NCBI GenBank assembly: GCA_014649555.1
Contig: BMTG01000008.1
Coordinates: 186,001 to 250,000 of the forward strand
Reading direction: 5' to 3'
From: Streptomyces globisporus
Lineage (GTDB): Bacteria > Actinomycetota > Actinomycetes > Streptomycetales > Streptomycetaceae
DNA length: 64,000 nt
The notes under the pieces were generated by a model. That model was not told where the DNA came from and made no database searches. It worked only from the letters and a program-made list of their open reading frames with translations. Positions 8,159 to 16,008 of the stretch are shown piece by piece. Positions within the stretch are counted from its first letter, which is position 1; each line of letters opens with the position of its first letter. A program made the position numbers and the translations under genes.

Positions 8159-9420
8159 CCGCTCCCACCTCGGCGCTGCCGGCAGAGCACACCCCCGGGA
8201 CCGACCCGGAACGCTGGCCCGACATCGTCACCCTGCCCCGGGTCTCCCGCGCCCGGACCGCCGTCGCCGAACGCATCGTCCGCCGCGCGCTCGGCAGGCT
8301 CCCCCTGCGCGCCCGGCTCGCGGGCCAAGGCGACATCGGCCTCGGCGGGCCCCTCATGGACATCCGCGAACCCGACGCCTTCTTCCGGCGGATCGGCGCG
8401 AGCGGACTCATCGGCTTCGGCGAGTCCTACATGGCCGGCGAGTGGGACGCGCCCGACCTCGTCGCCGTGCTGACCGTCCTCGCCGACAACGCCGCCGACC
8501 TCGTCCCCCGCTCCCTGCAACGCCTGCGTGGGATCTGGCATCTGCGCAGGCCCGCCGCGCAGATGAACACCCCCGAGGGCTCCCGGGACAACATCAGCCA
8601 CCACTACGACCTGTCGAACGAGCTGTTCGCCCTCTTCCTCGACGAGACGCTCTCCTACTCCTCCGCCGTCTTCCGCGGCTTCCCCGCCGAGCACGACCTG
8701 CTGCCCGCGGCCCAGCACCGCAAGATCGACCGGCTGCTCGACGCCGCCGGGGTCACCGACGGCACCCGGCTGCTGGAGATCGGCACCGGCTGGGGCGAAC
8801 TGGCCATCCGCGCGGCCGCCCGCGGCGCCCGGGTCACCACCGTCACCCTCTCCGCCGAACAGCGCGAACTGGCCCGGGCCCGCATCCGCGAAGCCGGGTT
8901 CGAGGACCGCGTCGAGGTACGGCTGAGCGACTACCGGCATGTCACCGGCGACTACGACGCCATCGTCAGCGTCGAGATGATCGAGGCGGTCGGCGAGGAG
9001 TTCTGGCCGGTCTACTTCGAGACCCTGGACCGGCTGCTCGCCCCCGGCGGCCGCATCGCCCTCCAGGCCATCACCATGCCCGACGACCGGCTGCGCGTCA
9101 GCCGGTCCACGTACACCTGGATCCACAAGTACATCTTCCCCGGCGGACTGCTGCCCTCCACCGAGGCCGTCGAGCGGATCACCACCGGCCACACCCGGCT
9201 GCGCACCACTCAGCGCATCCGGTTCGGCGCGCACTACGCCGAGACGCTCCGGCTGTGGCGCGAGCGGTTCACCGAGCGGACCGCCGAGGTCGACGCCCTC
9301 GGCTTCGACGCCGTCTTCCGCCGGATGTGGACCTTCTACCTCGCCTACTCCGAAGCGGGCTTCCGCTCCGGCTATCTCGATGTGCAGCAACTGCTGCTGA
9401 CCCGTGAGGAGACCGCGTGA
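8155..9420 (+). CDS. cyclopropane-fatty-acyl-phospholipid synthase homologue 1
   Basis: A 421-residue S-adenosylmethionine-dependent methyltransferase of the CFA/mycolic-acid-cyclopropane-synthase superfamily. It has an N-terminal lipid-binding region, the signature NISHHYDLSNELFALFLD (about residues 143-160), SAM motif I LLEIGTGWGELAIRAA, and the catalytic-region motif VEMIEAVGEEFW. Such enzymes transfer a methylene or methyl group to the double bond of unsaturated phospholipid acyl chains at the membrane surface. The counterpart in M. tuberculosis is ufaA1 (Rv0447c). GTGA overlap with the preceding gene. The next gene encodes a divergent second copy, so the two may catalyse successive or chemically different steps. 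Confidence 0.9.
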   Translation: MTAPTSALPAEHTPGTDPERWPDIVTLPRVSRARTAVAERIVRRALGRLPLRARLAGQGDIGLGGPLMDIREPDAFFRRIGASGLIGFGESYMAGEWDAPDLVAVLTVLADNAADLVPRSLQRLRGIWHLRRPAAQMNTPEGSRDNISHHYDLSNELFALFLDETLSYSSAVFRGFPAEHDLLPAAQHRKIDRLLDAAGVTDGTRLLEIGTGWGELAIRAAARGARVTTVTLSAEQRELARARIREAGFEDRVEVRLSDYRHVTGDYDAIVSVEMIEAVGEEFWPVYFETLDRLLAPGGRIALQAITMPDDRLRVSRSTYTWIHKYIFPGGLLPSTEAVERITTGHTRLRTTQRIRFGAHYAETLRLWRERFTERTAEVDALGFDAVFRRMWTFYLAYSEAGFRSGYLDVQQLLLTREETA

Positions 9421-10766
9421 CCACCTCCGCCACCAGGCCGCCCGCCCTGCGCACCCCGACCGGGGCCGCCCAGCGCATCGAACCGCTGATCGAGCGGTTC
9501 CTCGGCGGCGGACTGCCGGTCCGGGTACGGATGTGGGACGGCAGCGAGATCGGGCCCCGGGATGCCCCCACCGTCCATGTGCGGACCCGCAGAGCGCTGC
9601 GCCGCCTGCTGTGGGAGCCGGGCGAACTCGGCCTCGCCGAGGCCTACATCACCGGTGACATCGACCTCGACGCCGATCTCGGCGACGGGCTGCGCGCCAT
9701 GCGCCGCGCCGTGCGTGAACGCGGCCTCACCGCGCCCGCGCCCGCGCTCGCCGACCGGGTCAAGGCGGCGGTCCTCGCCCTGCGCCTCGGCGCGGTCGGC
9801 CCCCGGCCGCCGGTGCCCGCCGCCCGCGCGGGACTGCGCGGGGAACTGCACAGCAAGGCCCGCGACCGGGCGGCGATCAGCCACCACTACGACCTGTCCA
9901 ACGCCTTCTACGCCCTGCTCCTCGACGAGACGATGGCGTACTCCTGCGGCTACTGGACCAGTGACGCACCCGGCTACGGCCCGGCCGACGCCCAGCGCGA
10001 CAAGCTGGAGCTGATCTGCCGCAAGCTCGGACTGCGGCCCGGCGCGCGGCTGCTGGACATCGGCTGCGGCTGGGGTTCGCTGACCCTGTACGCGGCCGAG
10101 CACCACGGCGCCCGCGTCACCGCCGTCACCCTCGCCGCCGAACAGGCCGCGTACGTACGGCAGCAGGTCGAAAGCCGTGGACTCGGCGAGCTCGTCGAGG
10201 TGCTGAACATCGACTACCGGGACATCGCGGAGCGGCCCGGGACCCGGGGCGCGTACGACGCCGTCTCCACCATCGAGATGGGCGAGCACGTCGGGGACGC
10301 CGAGTACCCGGCGTTCACCCGGATCCTGCACGACGTGCTCCGGCCGCAGGGCCGGGCCATGGTCCAGCAGATGTCCCGGGGAACGACCGCTCCCGGCGGC
10401 GGTGCGTTCATCGAGTCCTACATCGCTCCCGACATGCACATGCGGCCGCTCGGTGACACCGTCGCCCTGCTGGAGGGCTCGGGGCTGGAGGTCCGCGACG
10501 TCGAGTCCCTGCGCGAGCACTACGTGTGGACGGTGGAGGCCTGGCGGCGCACCCTGGAGGAGCGCTGGGCGGAGTTCGTCGCCATGGTGGGGGAGGAGAC
10601 CGCGCGGGTGTGGCGGCTCTATCTCGTCGGCGGCGCGCTCGCGTTCGAGGAGCGGCGGATGGGCGTCGACCAGATCCTGTCCGTACGGCCCGACCCGGTC
10701 GGCTCCGCCGCGATGCCCCCCACCCGGCGCGACTGGTACGCGGCCGGGCCGGAGGAGCAGCGGTGA
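9417..10766 (+). CDS. cyclopropane-fatty-acyl-phospholipid synthase homologue 2
   Basis: A 449-residue paralogue of the preceding methyltransferase. It carries AISHHYDLSNAFYALLLD, SAM motif I LLDIGCGWGSLTLYAAEHHG, and a TIEMGEHVGDAEY segment where homologue 1 has VEMIEAVGEEFW. The N-terminal ~150 residues differ strongly from homologue 1 and contain a DGSEIGP / LGLAEAYITGDIDLD module as in CFA synthases of other actinomycetes. Two CFA-type genes in one operon are unusual relative to the single ufaA1 of mycobacteria. Translation is coupled by a GTGA overlap. A downstream DUF1295 reductase-like gene completes the set. Confidence 0.9.
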   Translation: MTTSATRPPALRTPTGAAQRIEPLIERFLGGGLPVRVRMWDGSEIGPRDAPTVHVRTRRALRRLLWEPGELGLAEAYITGDIDLDADLGDGLRAMRRAVRERGLTAPAPALADRVKAAVLALRLGAVGPRPPVPAARAGLRGELHSKARDRAAISHHYDLSNAFYALLLDETMAYSCGYWTSDAPGYGPADAQRDKLELICRKLGLRPGARLLDIGCGWGSLTLYAAEHHGARVTAVTLAAEQAAYVRQQVESRGLGELVEVLNIDYRDIAERPGTRGAYDAVSTIEMGEHVGDAEYPAFTRILHDVLRPQGRAMVQQMSRGTTAPGGGAFIESYIAPDMHMRPLGDTVALLEGSGLEVRDVESLREHYVWTVEAWRRTLEERWAEFVAMVGEETARVWRLYLVGGALAFEERRMGVDQILSVRPDPVGSAAMPPTRRDWYAAGPEEQR

Positions 10767-11566
10767 GCGGCTTCGCCTGGGCCGCGTTCGCGAGCGGGCT
10801 CGCGGGCGCGGCCGTCGCCGCCCTCGGCGTCATGCTGGTCACCTTCGCCGTCGCCCTGAAGAAGGGCGTGCACCGGATCGTCGACGTCGCCTGGGGCATC
10901 GGGTTCGCCGCCGTCGCGCTGGTCTCCTACGGCCTCTCGGCGGGCGAGGGCGACGACGTCCGCCGACTGCTCGTCACCGCGCTGACCGTGATCTGGGGGC
11001 TGCGCCTCGCGATCCACATCGGGCGGCGCGGGAAGGGGCACGGAGAGGACCCGCGTTACGAGAAGATGCTGGCCAAGGCCCCCGGCAACCCCCAGCTGTA
11101 CGCCCTGCGCAAGGTGTATCTGCTCCAGGGCGCGCTGGTCTGGCTCATCTCGCTCCCGGTCCAGGCCGCGCAGTACCTCACCGCGCCGCTCGCCTGGTGG
11201 GCCTGGGCGGGGGTGCTGCTGTGGGCGGTCGGGCTGGCCTTCGAGGCCATCGGTGACGCCCAGCTCGCCCGGTTCAAGGCCGACCCCGCCAACAAGGGGA
11301 AGATCATGGACCGGGGGCTGTGGTCCTGGACCCGCCATCCGAACTACTTCGGCGACTTCTGCGTCTGGTGGGGCCTCTTCCTCTTCGTCTGCCAGGCGCC
11401 GGCCGCCGCTGCCGCGACCGTCGTCGCCCCGCTGGTGATGAGCTTCCTGCTGACGAAGGGCAGCGGCGCGGCCCTGCTGGAGCGTCATATGGCCGACCGG
11501 CCGGGGTTCGACGCGTATGTGGCGCGGACGAGCGGCTTCTTTCCGCGGCCGCCACGTCGCGCGTAA
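10763..11566 (+). CDS. DUF1295 (steroid 5-alpha-reductase-like) membrane protein
   Basis: A 267-residue polytopic membrane protein of the DUF1295/COG3752 family (Rv0446c in the sigK locus of mycobacteria), distantly related to steroid 5-alpha-reductases and isoprenylcysteine methyltransferases. The family C-terminal signature is present: GLWSWTRHPNYFGDFCVWWG, then LERHMADRPGFDAYVARTSGFFP. These conserved His/Arg/Tyr residues normally bind a nicotinamide or SAM cofactor, so a membrane-embedded reduction of an unsaturated lipid intermediate is plausible but unproven. The GTG overlaps the preceding stop (GTGA) after a GGAGGAG. It is the last gene of the operon; a 17-bp terminator hairpin follows at once. 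Confidence 0.88.
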   Translation: MSGFAWAAFASGLAGAAVAALGVMLVTFAVALKKGVHRIVDVAWGIGFAAVALVSYGLSAGEGDDVRRLLVTALTVIWGLRLAIHIGRRGKGHGEDPRYEKMLAKAPGNPQLYALRKVYLLQGALVWLISLPVQAAQYLTAPLAWWAWAGVLLWAVGLAFEAIGDAQLARFKADPANKGKIMDRGLWSWTRHPNYFGDFCVWWGLFLFVCQAPAAAAATVVAPLVMSFLLTKGSGAALLERHMADRPGFDAYVARTSGFFPRPPRRA

Positions 11567-11572
11567 GCACGT

Positions 11573-11612
11573 GGAAGGGCCTGTTCCGCAGCCGCGCGGA
11601 ACAGGCCCTTCC
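11573..11612. terminator. bidirectional terminator hairpin
   Basis: A perfect 17-bp stem (11573-11589 with 11596-11612, 6-nt loop) lies between the convergent DUF1295 and photolyase genes, so it can end both the lipid operon and the sigK-rskA-phr transcript. Confidence 0.9.
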
Positions 11613-11626
11613 AGAGGTCGTACGGG

Positions 11627-12997
11627 TCAGTCCAGGCCACGCGCGCGTTCGAAGCGGGAGCGCGCCTCGGCCAGGTCCACCACCGGGTCGGGATAGTCGA
11701 TGCCCGCCCGGTCCGGGCCTGCCAGTTTCCAGGGCTCGTGGATCGCGGACCGCTTCACCTCCGCCAGCTCCGGCACCCACCGCCGTACGTAAGTGCCGTC
11801 CGGGTCGAAGCGCTTGCCCTGGACCACCGGGTTCAGGATCCGGTTGGGGCGGGTGTCCGTGCCCGTGCCCGCCACCCACTGCCAGTTGAGCTGGTTGTTC
11901 GCCACGTCCCCGTCGACCAGCAGGTCCAGGAAGTGCCGGGCGCCCACCCGCCAGTCCACGTACAGCGTCTTCGTGAGGAAGCTCGCGGCCAGCATCCGGC
12001 CCCGGTTGTGCATCCAGCCCTCGTGCGCGAGCTGCCGCATCGCCGCGTCCACCAGCGGATAGCCGGTGTGTCCCGTCTTCCAGGCGTCGATCTCGTCCTC
12101 GTCCGAGCGCCAGCGGTCGTGGCGCGGCCGGTAGTCGGTCCAGGAGGCGTCGTGGCGGGCCGCGAGGACCTGGTGGTGGAAGTCGCGCCAGGCCAGCTGC
12201 CGTACGAACGCCTCACCGCCGGGGCCGCCCTTCTCCCGTGCCCGGTTGGCCAGTTCGGCGGCGGAGACCGTACCGAAGTGCAGATGGGGGGAGAGCCGGG
12301 AGGTCGCGTCGCCGGCCAGGTCGTCGTGGCCGTCCTCGTAGTCGGCCAGGGGGCCGTGGAGCCAGGACGTCACCAGCTTGCGGCCCGCCTTCTCGCCGCC
12401 GCGCGCGAGGCCGGGGGAGAGGTCCTTGATCGTGTCCCGGTCCGGGAGCGTGTCGCCGGACACGCCGTCGGGTACCCGGACCGTGCGGGGAGCGGCCAGT
12501 GTGCCCCGTACTCCCTCCGCCTCCCAACGGCGGAAGTACGGGGTGAACACCGCGAAGTGGTCCTTGCCGCCCGTCGGGACCACCCGGCCCGGGGGGAGCG
12601 CGGTGACCACCGCGTCATGGACGCGCAGATCGCATCCGGTGCCCGCGAGGGCCTCCCGGACACGTTCCTCGCGCTGTGCCGCGTACCCGCTGACCCCGGC
12701 GGCGATGTGCACGGATGCGGCCCCGGTCTGCTCGACGACCCGCTTCACCTCGCGGGCGGTCTTCCCCCGGCGGACGATCAGTCTGCCGTCGCGGTCACGG
12801 AGTCCGGCGTCCAGGTCCGCCAGGCAGTCCGCGAGGAACGCCAGCCGGTTGGGTGCGTCGAAGCCGGCCCGGTGGACGGCGTCGTCCCGCACGAACAGCG
12901 GGACGACCTCGTCCGCGTCCCGCAGAGCGGCACGCAGCACCGGATTGTCGTGCAGACGCAGGTCGGAGGTGAACAGCACCACCGCGACACTACTCAT
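11627..12997 (-). CDS. phr: deoxyribodipyrimidine photolyase
   Basis: A 456-residue DNA photolyase that uses FADH- and light to split UV-induced pyrimidine dimers. The N-terminal Rossmann-like antenna domain starts VVLFTSDLRLHDNP. The C-terminal helical FAD domain shows RLSPHLHFGTVS, WRDFHHQVL, the GYPLVDAAMRQL motif with MHNRGRMLAASFLTK, and WQWVAGTGTDTRPNRILNP. Length is normal for class I CPD photolyases. It starts 38 nt after rskA on the same strand, so it is most simply read as the third gene of sigK-rskA-phr. Linking a photolyase to this sigma factor suggests the trigger is light or reactive oxygen made by light. Confidence 0.95.
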   Translation of the reverse strand: MSSVAVVLFTSDLRLHDNPVLRAALRDADEVVPLFVRDDAVHRAGFDAPNRLAFLADCLADLDAGLRDRDGRLIVRRGKTAREVKRVVEQTGAASVHIAAGVSGYAAQREERVREALAGTGCDLRVHDAVVTALPPGRVVPTGGKDHFAVFTPYFRRWEAEGVRGTLAAPRTVRVPDGVSGDTLPDRDTIKDLSPGLARGGEKAGRKLVTSWLHGPLADYEDGHDDLAGDATSRLSPHLHFGTVSAAELANRAREKGGPGGEAFVRQLAWRDFHHQVLAARHDASWTDYRPRHDRWRSDEDEIDAWKTGHTGYPLVDAAMRQLAHEGWMHNRGRMLAASFLTKTLYVDWRVGARHFLDLLVDGDVANNQLNWQWVAGTGTDTRPNRILNPVVQGKRFDPDGTYVRRWVPELAEVKRSAIHEPWKLAGPDRAGIDYPDPVVDLAEARSRFERARGLD

Positions 12998-13035
12998 GGA
13001 ACGCGTGCTCCCTTGCGGTACTCGTGGGTGGGACG

Positions 13036-13788
13036 TCAGGCGGTCGGGAAGTCCATCAGCGCCACCGGATCCGAGGTCGGTTCGGCGGAGCCACCGGCGG
13101 GCTCGACCGTGATGCCCATCCCGGACGCCTGGTCCACCGGCCCGTTCAGCAGGACCGCGTCGTCGCTCGCCTTCGGGTCCATCAGCCCGGCCGAGCGCAT
13201 CGTGCCCTCGTCGTTGAACCAGATCTGGTAGACCTTGCCGCTCGGCGGGGGAGCCATGTTCGCGGCCAGGAACACCGCGCGGTTCTGGCTCTGCGAGACG
13301 ACGACGGTGCCGCGGGCCCCGCCCGTCAGCTCACTCGACGACGTCTTCGCGTCGGGGGCCGAGAGCACCTGCGCCAGCTGCTCGTTCTGCCGCTGCGCCT
13401 GGTTCGCCTCCTGCCGCGCGTCCTGCGCCACCTGGTTCTGCCAGACCGCGACCCCGCCGAACGCGGCCGCCGCGGCGATGCAGGCGGCGAGCGCGTAGCC
13501 GGACCACCGTCCGGTGCGTCCCCGCCCGCTGCTCCGTTCACGTCTGCCGTGCGCCGGAGCCTCCTGGCGTACGGTCGTGATCTCCCGCAGCACCCGCTCG
13601 CGCAGCTCGCGCGGTGAGGGCTCGGCGACGGCGAGACCGAGCCGGGCGGCGGTGGCCGACAGCTCCCGCACCTCCTGGGAGCAGGCCTCGCAGTCCTCCA
13701 GATGCCGTTCGAACGCGCGCTGTTCGGACTCCGGCAGTGCATGCAGGGCATAGGCCCCGGTCAGCGTGTGCAACTCGGCCGTGCTCAT
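13036..13788 (-). CDS. rskA: anti-sigma-K factor RskA
   Basis: A 250-residue membrane anti-sigma factor. The N-terminal cytoplasmic part contains a zinc-binding anti-sigma motif H-x3-C-x2-C (His29, Cys33, Cys36), a single transmembrane helix lies near residues 95-115 (YALAACIAAAAAFGGVAVW), and the extracytoplasmic RskA domain ends with GKVYQIWFNDEGTMRSAGLM and a Gly/Pro-rich tail. Such proteins hold the sigma factor at the membrane until a signal causes regulated proteolysis. The ATG overlaps the sigK stop codon (ATGA), so sigma and anti-sigma are translationally coupled. Open reading continues far upstream in this frame through sigK, but that extension is only sequence antiparallel to other frames. 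Confidence 0.93.
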   Translation of the reverse strand: MSTAELHTLTGAYALHALPESEQRAFERHLEDCEACSQEVRELSATAARLGLAVAEPSPRELRERVLREITTVRQEAPAHGRRERSSGRGRTGRWSGYALAACIAAAAAFGGVAVWQNQVAQDARQEANQAQRQNEQLAQVLSAPDAKTSSSELTGGARGTVVVSQSQNRAVFLAANMAPPPSGKVYQIWFNDEGTMRSAGLMDPKASDDAVLLNGPVDQASGMGITVEPAGGSAEPTSDPVALMDFPTA

Positions 13789-14369
13789 GCGCTCACCCCC
13801 AGGCAGTCGCGCAGCCGGATGAGGCCGTCGCGGAGTCGTGTCTTGATGGTGCCCAGCGGCACGGAGAGGAGTTCGGAGACCTCGCGATAGGTCAGCCCCC
13901 GGTAGTAGGCGAGGGTCACCGACTCCCGTTGCAGCTCGGACAGGGTGCGCATACAGCGCCGTACCTGTTCTCTCTCCAGCCGGGTCTCGACCTGTTCGGA
14001 CACCTCGTCGAAGGCGGGCATCCGCTCCAGCAGCGCCGCCTTGTGCTCCCGGGCGGCGGCCGCCTCGGCCGAGCGGACCCGGTCGACGGCCCGGTGGTGG
14101 GCCAGGGTCAGCACCCAGTTCATCGCGCTGCCCCGGGATGCCTGGAAGCGGGGCGCGGTGCGCCACACCTCCACCAGCACCTCCTGCGCCACCTCCTCCG
14201 ACTGCGCCGGGTCGCGAAGGACACTGCGCACCAGGCCGAGTACGGGCCCGCTCACCGCGTCGTACACCGAGGCGAACGCGTCCTGGTCGCCCCGCGCGAC
14301 CCGCACCATGAGTTCCTGGAGATCGGGACCGGGGGAGGGCACCCCACTGATGTGTACGGCTTCCTTCAC
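13785..14369 (-). CDS. sigK: ECF RNA polymerase sigma factor SigK
   Basis: A 194-residue group IV sigma factor with region 2 (residues ~20-95, including SEEVAQEVLVEVWR) and region 4 (~130-188, ending in the helix-turn-helix YREVSELLSVPLGTIKTRLRDGLIRLR). Two cysteines, Cys139 and Cys189, are 50 residues apart; in M. tuberculosis SigK the redox-active pair (Cys133 and Cys183, from memory) has the same separation, so oxidative disulfide formation is a plausible way to release RskA. A promoter with the SigK-type motif lies upstream (14409-14436), pointing to positive autoregulation. Gene content around it (fasciclin protein, COG2907, DUF1365, CFA, DUF1295, RskA) matches the mycobacterial SigK regulon almost gene for gene. 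Confidence 0.92.
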   Translation of the reverse strand: MKEAVHISGVPSPGPDLQELMVRVARGDQDAFASVYDAVSGPVLGLVRSVLRDPAQSEEVAQEVLVEVWRTAPRFQASRGSAMNWVLTLAHHRAVDRVRSAEAAAAREHKAALLERMPAFDEVSEQVETRLEREQVRRCMRTLSELQRESVTLAYYRGLTYREVSELLSVPLGTIKTRLRDGLIRLRDCLGVSA

Positions 14370-14408
14370 GCGGGTTTCCTCCCGGGGCGATCGCTGGTTC
14401 CGGAAATG

Positions 14409-14436
14409 ATTCGGAGCCGGCGGCCGTGCGGATTGG
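14409..14436 (-). promoter_or_regulatory. SigK-type autoregulatory promoter of sigK
   Basis: Minus strand: CCAATCC (14430-14436), 15-nt spacer, CCGAAT (14409-14414). The -10 matches the mycobacterial SigK consensus exactly, and GACCAATCCG is identical to the other two sites. Predicted leader about 33 nt. Confidence 0.8.
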
Positions 14437-14483
14437 TCGGATGTCCGCGATCTTTCCAGACCGGGCCCGGGAGGACGCGTGAC

Positions 14484-14921
14484 TCAGGCGGCCAGCGTTT
14501 CGCGCCGCCGCAGACGGACGGTGCGGACCGCGAGGAAGATCAGCAGCCCGAACGGCGACAGCAGGATCGTCAGCACCAGCAGCGGGCCCATCAGCAGCGG
14601 TGGGAGTCCCAGCTTCCGGCTCTGGAGATACATCCACTGGCCGAGCAGGAGATCCCAGGCGATCACCTGCGCCCAGACGGCCCCCGCCCCGCCGGCCAGC
14701 GCCGTCAGATCGCGGAAGGTGTCGATGTCCGGGCTGCTCACCGCTGTCCAGAGCTCCGGGAAGACCGGGACGGCCAGGACGGTGTAGACGGCGAGCACCG
14801 GCAGCACCGTCAGCGGGGACGCTGCGACGCGGGCGGTGCCGGACCAGGTGGGGGCGAAGATCATCAGCAGCCAGAACGGGGCGGCCAGATAGAACGTGAT
14901 CTCGAAGAGTGCACCGGTCAT
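14484..14921 (-). CDS. ABA4-like (DUF4281) membrane protein
   Basis: A 145-residue integral membrane protein with four hydrophobic segments. The pattern WLLMIFAPTW near the start, the acidic loop and the central VWAQVIAWDLLLGQWMYLQSRKL match the ABA4-like/DUF4281 family, named after a plant protein involved in xanthophyll metabolism; bacterial members have no established function. Its ATG overlaps the stop codon of the upstream membrane protein gene (ATGA), so the two form a coupled pair reading away from the MerR gene. It ends ~50 nt before the sigK promoter. Location beside a light/redox-type sigma operon fits a carotenoid or membrane role, but that is inference. Confidence 0.75.
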   Translation of the reverse strand: MTGALFEITFYLAAPFWLLMIFAPTWSGTARVAASPLTVLPVLAVYTVLAVPVFPELWTAVSSPDIDTFRDLTALAGGAGAVWAQVIAWDLLLGQWMYLQSRKLGLPPLLMGPLLVLTILLSPFGLLIFLAVRTVRLRRRETLAA

Positions 14922-15883
14922 GCCACGGGCTCCTGTTCGGCGGTGGTACGGGACGGTCGGTCGGGGGCGGTCGGGCGCAGCACCCTCCAGGTGCCGTACG
15001 CCACCGCCGCGAGGATCGTTCCGGCGGCGGCGAGCGTGACCCCGTCCGGGTGGATCAGTGGCTGGCCGCGGAGCGCCTGCCAGGTGATGAGCGCGACGAG
15101 CGCCGCGTAACCGCCGACGGCGACCCGGACGAGGCGCAGCCGCACCCCGGCGTCGCGCAGCGCGGCGAAGCGGGGCGCGAGCAGCACCAGTGCGATCAGG
15201 AGGAGCGGTATCAGCTGGAGCGCGTGCATGCCCACGAAGTGCGGGGCCCGCAGATCGCCGCCGGTCGTCGACCAGCCGGTCAGCGGCATGGACGGGCCGC
15301 CGTCCGGTACGCCCACGGAGTGCGCGCCGATGGTGTCGGCGGCGTCAAGATTTCCGGCCGCCTGCTGGCTCTCGCTCGGCAGAGTCATCAGGAACCCGAG
15401 TCCCGCGCCGGCCAGGGCGATCAGCAGGCCGCCCCGGACGGCGAGGGCCGTCGCCCGGTCGGTGATACGGGTGCACAGCAGCAGGACGGCGATCACCAGG
15501 GTGGCCGCCCACAGCGCGACGATGGTCATCCCCATCGCGTTCCACAGGGCCGAGTCGAAGGCGGTCGCGGTGTTGAAGTGGCTGCGCTTCCCCCGGAGGA
15601 CCTGCGCGGTGATGATCACCATCTCGATCAGCCCCGTCAGTACGACGACGTGCCCCGCCCACCGGCCGATCCGTCGCCCGCGGGTGAGGAGCGTCAGCAT
15701 CCAGGCCAGCGTCAGGCAGTACGCGACGAAGGACACGCTGAACTTGAACGGCTTCGCCCAGATCGGCGCCCCCACCAGAACCCGGTCGTCGACCATGAGG
15801 CCGACGGCGGAGACGACGGCGAGAGCAGCCATCGCGGCGGAGAAGACGACTAATGGGCGATGCCAGGAACGCCATGACGGCAT
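14918..15883 (-). CDS. conserved integral membrane protein with a TTA codon
   Basis: A 321-residue protein with about eight transmembrane segments and a large loop containing GAHSVGVPDGGPSMP, GWSTTGGDLR and HFVGMHALQLIP. I know this motif set from a conserved but uncharacterised bacterial family; the histidines could bind a metal or haem. Codon 11 is TTA (complement of 15851-15853). TTA is decoded in Streptomyces only by the developmentally regulated bldA tRNA, so translation is likely delayed to late growth. AGGGGG precedes the ATG. It is divergent from a MerR regulator across a region with a CTATCCGATAG palindrome, and coupled to the ABA4-like gene downstream. Confidence 0.82.
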   Translation of the reverse strand: MPSWRSWHRPLVVFSAAMAALAVVSAVGLMVDDRVLVGAPIWAKPFKFSVSFVAYCLTLAWMLTLLTRGRRIGRWAGHVVVLTGLIEMVIITAQVLRGKRSHFNTATAFDSALWNAMGMTIVALWAATLVIAVLLLCTRITDRATALAVRGGLLIALAGAGLGFLMTLPSESQQAAGNLDAADTIGAHSVGVPDGGPSMPLTGWSTTGGDLRAPHFVGMHALQLIPLLLIALVLLAPRFAALRDAGVRLRLVRVAVGGYAALVALITWQALRGQPLIHPDGVTLAAAGTILAAVAYGTWRVLRPTAPDRPSRTTAEQEPVA

Positions 15884-15924
15884 GGGGACCCCCTGGGGTG
15901 ATGCGGCGGTGACGCGACCAGTAT

Positions 15925-15969
15925 GGATAGCCGCGCTGTCTGCTATCCGATAGAGGGACTATCTATGAT
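15925..15969. promoter_or_regulatory. MerR-gene promoter with CTATC operator palindrome
   Basis: GGATAG (15925-15930), the 11-bp palindrome CTATCCGATAG (15943-15953) and CTATCT (15959-15964) form a cluster of half-sites between the divergent membrane-protein and MerR genes. TATGAT (15964-15969) is a good -10 for the MerR gene, about 40 nt before its GTG. The palindrome falls in the spacer between -35 and -10, where MerR proteins normally bind. Confidence 0.55.
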
Positions 15970-16008
15970 GGGGGCGGTTTCTGGCAAGGGCGAAAGGGCG
16001 AACACGCG

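Noticed and set aside
13789-14637. Long N-terminal extension of rskA
   Set aside because: It runs through sigK in another frame. The ATGA overlap at 13785-13788 and the anti-sigma motif place the real start at 13788.
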